In this document: positions 5,403 to 8,962 of the stretch, one piece after another
Layout of the letters: each line of letters begins with the position of its first letter
Numbering within the stretch: position 1 is the stretch's first letter
NCBI GenBank assembly: GCA_030951095.1
Contig: JAUZQI010000181.1
Location: 1 to 8,962 of the forward strand
Source: Mariprofundus sp.
GTDB taxonomy: Bacteria; Pseudomonadota; Zetaproteobacteria; Mariprofundales; Mariprofundaceae
DNA length: 8,962 bases
Direction of reading: 5' to 3'
Notes under the pieces: model-generated
Told to the model about the DNA's origin: nothing
Databases searched by the model: none
The model's input: only the letters and a program-made list of their open reading frames with translations
Program-made: the position numbers and the translations under genes

Positions 5403-6534
5403 ATGAGCATTGAAGATCAGATTTCAGGATTCAGGACACGCGCCGAGGACTACACTCATCGTCTGGACTCCATGCGGAGGTCACTTTGACGTCGATGCCA
5501 AAGAGGAGGATCTGCGCGAGCTAAACGCGCGTATTGAGGATCCGAGCCTGTGGGATGATCAGGCTGAGGCACAGAAGTTGATGCAGGAACGCGCCCGCGT
5601 TGAAAAAGTATTGAAGGAATACAAGCAGGCGATGAGTGATCTCGATGATGCCAGCACGCTGTTTGAGATGGGTATTGAAGAGGGGGATCACGATTCCCAG
5701 GTCGAAGCCGTGGAAGTGCTCGATAGTGTACGGCCACAGCTTGAAGGCTTGGAGTTGGCGCAAATGTTGGGTGGTGAAACTGATATGGAATCGGCATTCC
5801 TTGATATCAATGCCGGCTCGGGTGGTACCGAGGCGCAGGACTGGGCCGAGATGCTGTTGCGCATGTATTTACGCTGGGCCGAGCGCAAGGGTTTCAAGAC
5901 TGAGCTAATGGAATGCACTTATGGTGAAGAAGCGGGCATCAAATCAGCGACGGTATCGATCAAGGGTGATTATGCTTATGGTTTTCTGAAAGCTGAAATC
6001 GGTGTGCACCGGCTGGTGCGAAAGTCACCGTTTGATTCTGGTAATCGTCGTCATACCTCATTTTCATCTGTATTTTCATTTCCTGATATTGACCGTGATA
6101 TTGATATCGAGATTGATCCGGCTGATGTGCGCACCGATACCTATCGCGCCTCCGGTTCCGGCGGTCAGCATATCAATAAAACGGATTCGGCAGTGCGCTT
6201 GACGCATATTCCGACCGGTGTGGTGGTGCAATGTCAGAATGATCGTTCCCAACACAAGAATCGCGATGCCTGTTGGAAAATGCTCAAGGCACGTCTGTAT
6301 GAACTGGAAATCGAAAAGCAGCAATCGGAAAAGCAGGCCATGGAAGATACCAAAACCGATATTGGCTGGGGTCACCAGATTCGCTCATATGTGCTGGATC
6401 AGTCGCGTATCAAGGATTTGCGCACCGGTATGGAGACAGGCAATACGCAGGCATTTCTGGATGGAGATATTGATGCCTTCATTCAGGCTGAACTGATGGG
6501 TGTTCGCCGGGGCGATAACAGCGAACAACAATGA
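5403..6534 (+). CDS. prfB: Peptide chain release factor 2 with programmed +1 frameshift
   Basis: RF2 reads UGA and UAA in the A site and hydrolyses peptidyl-tRNA. Translation starts at the ATG on 5403 (GGAG at 5392-5395) and runs 28 codons to an in-frame TGA at 5487-5489. A +1 slip on CTT (5484-5486) skips T5487 and continues at GAC 5488, giving 376 residues in all (365 in E. coli). The tripeptide anticodon SPF is at 208-210 and the catalytic GGQ at 253-255 ([13 protein letters not shown]), both family-typical. The N-terminal part is helical (domain 1). When RF2 is scarce, the ribosome pauses at UGA and shifts; when abundant, it terminates, so the gene regulates itself. Unlike many proteobacteria, no lysS follows within the window. 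Confidence 0.96.
5476..5490 (+). promoter_or_regulatory. RF2 programmed frameshift site
   Basis: The stimulatory Shine-Dalgarno-like GGAGG (5476-5480) sits three bases before CTT TGA C, the same arrangement as in E. coli prfB. The following base C gives the weak UGAC stop context that favours shifting. Confidence 0.93.
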
Positions 6535-6573
6535 CGGTGTTATAGTACGAAAAAAGACCAGAGCAATGTAACT

Positions 6574-6589
6574 TGTGATATGGGTCACG
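6574..6589. promoter_or_regulatory. Candidate Crp/Fnr-family binding site
   Basis: TGTGA (6574-6578), six bases, then TCACG (6585-6589) matches the Crp half-site consensus TGTGA-N6-TCACA in nine of ten positions. It is overlapped by two direct copies of GTAACTTG (6568-6575 and 6589-6596), 21 bases apart, that is two helical turns. It lies upstream of both candidate promoters of the 65-residue gene. Confidence 0.45.
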
Positions 6590-6593
6590 TAAC

Positions 6594-6640
6594 TTGCCGT
6601 AAATTAAAGAAAATTATGCTATTCCTTAAAAAAATATAAT
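6594..6640 (+). promoter_or_regulatory. Candidate promoter region of the 65-residue gene
   Basis: Two alternatives are visible. TTGCCG (6594-6599) and TGCTAT (6617-6622) are 17 bases apart. A perfect TATAAT also occurs at 6635-6640, but the sequence 16-18 bases before it is a poor -35. A poor -35 fits dependence on an activator bound at the Crp-like site; relative to the TATAAT start that site would be centred near -65. Confidence 0.4.
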
Positions 6641-6694
6641 GCCATTCTAATCATCTTCTCATGCACGAATCCCATTATTGCGCCATCTGATTCC

Positions 6695-6703
6695 AAAGGA
6701 GGT
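6695..6703 (+). promoter_or_regulatory. Near-ideal Shine-Dalgarno sequence
   Basis: AAAGGAGGT is almost fully complementary to the 16S rRNA tail and lies five bases before the ATG at 6709. It is the strongest ribosome-binding site in the window. Confidence 0.85.
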
Positions 6704-6708
6704 TTACG

Positions 6709-6906
6709 ATGGAAATCAAAAAGGCAATGAATAATTATCTCGCAGCTATTGAAAAGAAGTTCGGTGCGGATGCTCGTAAAAATACGCGTCTGGAGCATCG
6801 CGGCGGCTTGAACTTTTTCCTGAAGAAGGCTGAAGCAAGACATGGACAGGTTGTTGATCTTGGTAATCTGACACTGATGACCAGACACATTCAGACTGCT
6901 GCCTGA
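6709..6906 (+). CDS. Unrecognised 65-residue basic protein
   Basis: I do not recognise this protein. It is 65 residues, rich in Lys, Arg and His, with no cysteine, no signal peptide and no membrane segment. The first 24 residues look like an amphipathic helix (MEIKKAMNNYLAAIEKKFGADARK). A central RLEHRGGLNFFLKKAEARHG (27-46) and a C-terminal VVDLGNLTLMTRHIQTAA follow. Size and charge would fit a small nucleic-acid- or ribosome-associated protein, but nothing proves it. That it is a real gene is well supported: an excellent Shine-Dalgarno sequence, candidate promoter and operator upstream, a strong terminator directly after, and codon use like its neighbours. It is transcribed alone, 174 bases after prfB. 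Confidence 0.8.
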   Translation: MEIKKAMNNYLAAIEKKFGADARKNTRLEHRGGLNFFLKKAEARHGQVVDLGNLTLMTRHIQTAA

Positions 6907-6933
6907 AGCTGGTATACAATATTTCTCCTCTCC

Positions 6934-6962
6934 GAGGCCGGGTTATTCCGGCCTCTTTTTTT
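6934..6962 (+). terminator. Strong intrinsic terminator
   Basis: GAGGCCGG (6934-6941) and CCGGCCTC (6948-6955) form a perfect 8-bp GC-rich stem with a six-base loop, followed by seven T. It ends the transcript of the 65-residue gene. Confidence 0.92.
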
Positions 6963-7026
6963 ATGCTTTCAAAAGCCCTCCGGCGGGTGTGCGTAGCGAT
7001 TCAGTCGCACGTGTTATGAAAGATGC

Positions 7027-7704
7027 TTACAATGACAGAGTCTGACCATTGATTTTAAGCCATGCAGTTGCTTCCCGACAGGCCGGGGAAATCGATTGAA
7101 CCAGAGTCCGGAATTCTTTCGAGTGATTGGGGTGGTGTAAATGGCAGAGTTCATGCACCACGACATAATCAACCACCCAATCAGGAGCCATAATCAGGCG
7201 CCAGTTAAAATAGATTCTGCCATCATGGTGACAGCTTCCCCAGCGACTTTTGTAGGATTTTACTCCAACAGAGGCTGGATGTTTGCCGATGATGGCTGCG
7301 AAGAAATAGCTGCGGGCATGAAAATGAACGTCAGCCTGCTGCTGATACCAGCGGCAGATTTGTCTGTGCGTTGTATCCGGATCAGGTGAGGGGTGAGAAA
7401 CCAGCAGGTCACTTTCGCTGTGTTGAACCGAACGTTTACCCTGTTGGATATGCAGGCTGTAAGATTTTCCGAGCAGATGGAACTGTTCACCCGGCGTAAA
7501 TGTTTTCGGAACATATGCAGCTTTAATTTCACGGTTGAAATACAGTTTCCTGTGAATCCAGTTGCTTTTATCCTGCACCAGACTGGCAATTCGTTCGGCA
7601 GGCATGCGGACTGGTGCCAGCACTTCAATGCGGTTATCCGATCTAATGACGATGCTGACAGTTTTTCGTTTGGAACTACGCTTGATCGCGTATTCAATGT
7701 TCAC
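7027..7704 (-). CDS. YgjP-like M48-type zinc metalloprotein (DUF45)
   Basis: The 225 residues belong to the YgjP/DUF45 group of zinc metallohydrolases, related to SprT and M48 peptidases. HELCH (184-188) supplies His184, Glu185 and His188 of the HExxH motif, and His194 in HPNHSKEF (191-198) is the likely third ligand. KSRWGSC (152-158) is a hallmark of the group. The N-terminal part (IKRSSKRKTVSIVIRSDNRIEVLAP, 7-31) is also typical. No signal peptide is seen, so it acts in the cytosol. The substrate is not established in general; E. coli YgjP has been annotated as a UTP pyrophosphatase as well as a peptidase. The start is GTG at 7704; no ATG is available before residue 34, which lies inside the domain. 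The gene follows hslO after 32 bases and is probably its operon partner. Confidence 0.87.
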   Translation of the reverse strand: MNIEYAIKRSSKRKTVSIVIRSDNRIEVLAPVRMPAERIASLVQDKSNWIHRKLYFNREIKAAYVPKTFTPGEQFHLLGKSYSLHIQQGKRSVQHSESDLLVSHPSPDPDTTHRQICRWYQQQADVHFHARSYFFAAIIGKHPASVGVKSYKSRWGSCHHDGRIYFNWRLIMAPDWVVDYVVVHELCHLHHPNHSKEFRTLVQSISPACREATAWLKINGQTLSL

Positions 7705-7736
7705 GATATTTCCACGATCAGACCTGATCGACCGGG

Positions 7737-8561
7737 TTATTGTGATTCAGGTTCAATGATATGGTGAGCATCGCAATATTGGCAGGATACGGTGATCTTG
7801 CCGGATTTATCCATTAGTGACGCCAGCTGTTCAACTGGAAAGTTTTTCACGGCCTCTGCCATCTTTTCAGGGCTGCAATCGCATTGATAGCGATAATCAT
7901 CAGTTCCGGCCAGTTTGCAGCGCAAATTTTCAAAATAGGCCAGCAATGATTCAGACGATTCATATTCCAAAGCCTGATCCGGGATTTTGGCCATGCTCTC
8001 AACAGCTTTGAACCAGTGCTCATCATCGCAGCCCGGCATGGCTTCAATCATCATCGCGAGATCGCCATGCAGAATGATATCAGAGCGAATTTGTACCGAC
8101 TGATTCAGATAATGAATTAAATGGTCGGCCAGAAAATCTGAATCGTGTTCGATGGTAGAGATATAAGGTTGTCCGACCCCCAGATCACGCACAGTGGAAA
8201 GGCGAATCGGTGATCCCATCCAGCTGTTCAGGCCAGCCGCTCCGGTATGATGGATGGCAGTTTGGCTTTCCTGCCAGTTGAGATAACCACGCACGGCGCC
8301 ACAGCGTGCTTCGACCAGTATACGTTGCAGCGGGGCAGGGGAGGTGGCATCGAGCTGTAATACCTGACGCATGCCCCCTTTACTGATCGACAACAGCAGA
8401 ATCGAGGCAAGTAGCGTCTGGTCAAACAGCCTGGCAACCTGCCCATTCAATCCATGGATGCGATTGGCTTCGGAAAACAGGTGTTGCGCCCGTATCATCA
8501 CACCCCGGCAGTGTGCTTCCGGTAACAGGAAACGGATTAATTGATCTGTGTTTTCAGCCAT
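7737..8561 (-). CDS. hslO: Hsp33, redox-activated molecular chaperone
   Basis: Hsp33 is a cytosolic holdase that binds unfolding proteins when oxidised. The 274 residues compare with about 290 in E. coli. The N-terminal domain contains HCRGVMIRAQ (17-26), GGMRQVLQL (62-70) and VRGYLNW (90-96). The redox switch at the C-terminus has all four zinc cysteines, Cys227 and Cys229 (CDC) with Cys260 and Cys263 (CQYC), separated by 30 residues as in the family. Oxidation of these to disulfides releases zinc and switches the chaperone on. The ATG at 8561 has GAGG upstream and overlaps the end of the phosphatase gene by 25 bases, so the two are co-transcribed and probably translationally linked. Confidence 0.95.
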   Translation of the reverse strand: MAENTDQLIRFLLPEAHCRGVMIRAQHLFSEANRIHGLNGQVARLFDQTLLASILLLSISKGGMRQVLQLDATSPAPLQRILVEARCGAVRGYLNWQESQTAIHHTGAAGLNSWMGSPIRLSTVRDLGVGQPYISTIEHDSDFLADHLIHYLNQSVQIRSDIILHGDLAMMIEAMPGCDDEHWFKAVESMAKIPDQALEYESSESLLAYFENLRCKLAGTDDYRYQCDCSPEKMAEAVKNFPVEQLASLMDKSGKITVSCQYCDAHHIIEPESQ

Positions 8562-8962
8562 GTATGAACCTCGGTAAGTGAATCGAAGCAGCGTGATGCG
8601 CCAACCTCGGTGAGTTCTTTAGCCGAGAAGGCATCGCACAATCCCACTGCACAGCTACCGGCTCGGACAGCCGATTTCATATCGGCAATGCCGTCCCCGA
8701 CCATAACCGTATGTTCAGGGTTCAGGTCCAGCTGATGGCAGGCAAGCAGCACCGGCCCGGGATCAGGCTTTTCCGGGCGGCCATCCATTTTACCAATGAC
8801 GACATCAAAATATTTCGTCCAGTTCAATGCATCCAGTTGTGCATCGGCGCGCATCTGGCTTTTGCTGGTGACAATGGCCGTTGGAATACGGTTGTCCTGC
8901 AACCACTGAAACAGTGTTTCCGCACCTGTTAACGGTTTAATTTTCTCCAGATAATCTTCATC
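8537..8962 (-). CDS. HAD-family phosphatase, phosphoglycolate-phosphatase-like (5' end outside window)
   Basis: The open frame continues to the right edge, so only the last 141 residues are seen. The visible part begins DEDYLEKIKPLTGAETLF and ends at TAA (8539-8537). Haloacid dehalogenase motif II is Thr32 in AIVTSKS (29-35 of the visible part), motif III is Lys65 in EKPDPGP (64-70), and motif IV is Asp90 and Asp94 in VGDGIADM (88-95). The nucleophile motif DxDGT and the cap domain lie largely outside. The layout fits the Gph/PpaX group that hydrolyses small phosphates such as 2-phosphoglycolate or pyrophosphate; the substrate cannot be settled here. A TTG at 8902 is an internal codon, not a start. 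The 3' end overlaps hslO by 25 bases. Confidence 0.88.
   Translation of the reverse strand, partial: DEDYLEKIKPLTGAETLFQWLQDNRIPTAIVTSKSQMRADAQLDALNWTKYFDVVIGKMDGRPEKPDPGPVLLACHQLDLNPEHTVMVGDGIADMKSAVRAGSCAVGLCDAFSAKELTEVGASRCFDSLTEVHTWLKTQIN

Noticed and set aside
6987..7010. Inverted repeat GTGCG/CGCAC downstream of the YgjP-like gene
   Set aside because: The arms are only 5 bp with a long interrupted loop and no T tract, which is too weak to call a terminator.

Overview
The window reads as ordinary bacterial chromosome. It is moderately AT-rich and densely coded, and the housekeeping genes are of proteobacterial type. A PPi-type phosphofructokinase, YaeQ/ArfB/Hsp15 orthologues and the overall protein style suggest a betaproteobacterium, perhaps Nitrosomonas-like. 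That placement is inference from protein resemblance, not a database result.

Layout. (1) 1-367, minus: the 5' part of a gene that runs off the left edge. Its promoter has a TTGAAA box at the centre of a perfect inverted repeat. (2) 578-1762, plus: pyrophosphate-dependent phosphofructokinase, divergent from the first gene. (3) 1763-2030: no convincing gene, but three perfect or near-perfect hairpins in a row and a fourth further on. (4) 2031-4425, minus, transcribed right to left: yaeQ, then hslR (Hsp15), then a DEDDh exonuclease, tightly packed. After a 147-base gap comes arfB, a codon-independent ribosome-rescue hydrolase. (5) 4708-5250, plus: an unrecognised zinc-ribbon protein with a C-terminal membrane anchor. 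(6) 5403-6534, plus: prfB (RF2) with the classical autoregulatory +1 frameshift. (7) 6709-6906, plus: a 65-residue unrecognised protein with a near-ideal Shine-Dalgarno sequence, a Crp-type palindrome upstream and a textbook terminator. (8) 7027-8962, minus: a HAD phosphatase (cut by the right edge), hslO (Hsp33) and a YgjP-like zinc metalloprotein, probably one operon.

A theme is translation quality control and stress. ArfB hydrolyses peptidyl-tRNA on stalled ribosomes, Hsp15 handles dissociated 50S-nascent-chain complexes, RF2 terminates at UGA/UAA, and Hsp33 is a redox-activated holdase. The DEDDh exonuclease between hslR and arfB could be a nucleic-acid trimming partner, but that is only a hypothesis. 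I found no CRISPR array, tRNA, rRNA or complete insertion sequence. Nothing here is clearly a new system. The best leads are the 65-residue gene with its control region, the tail-anchored zinc ribbon, and the hairpin cluster after the phosphofructokinase gene.
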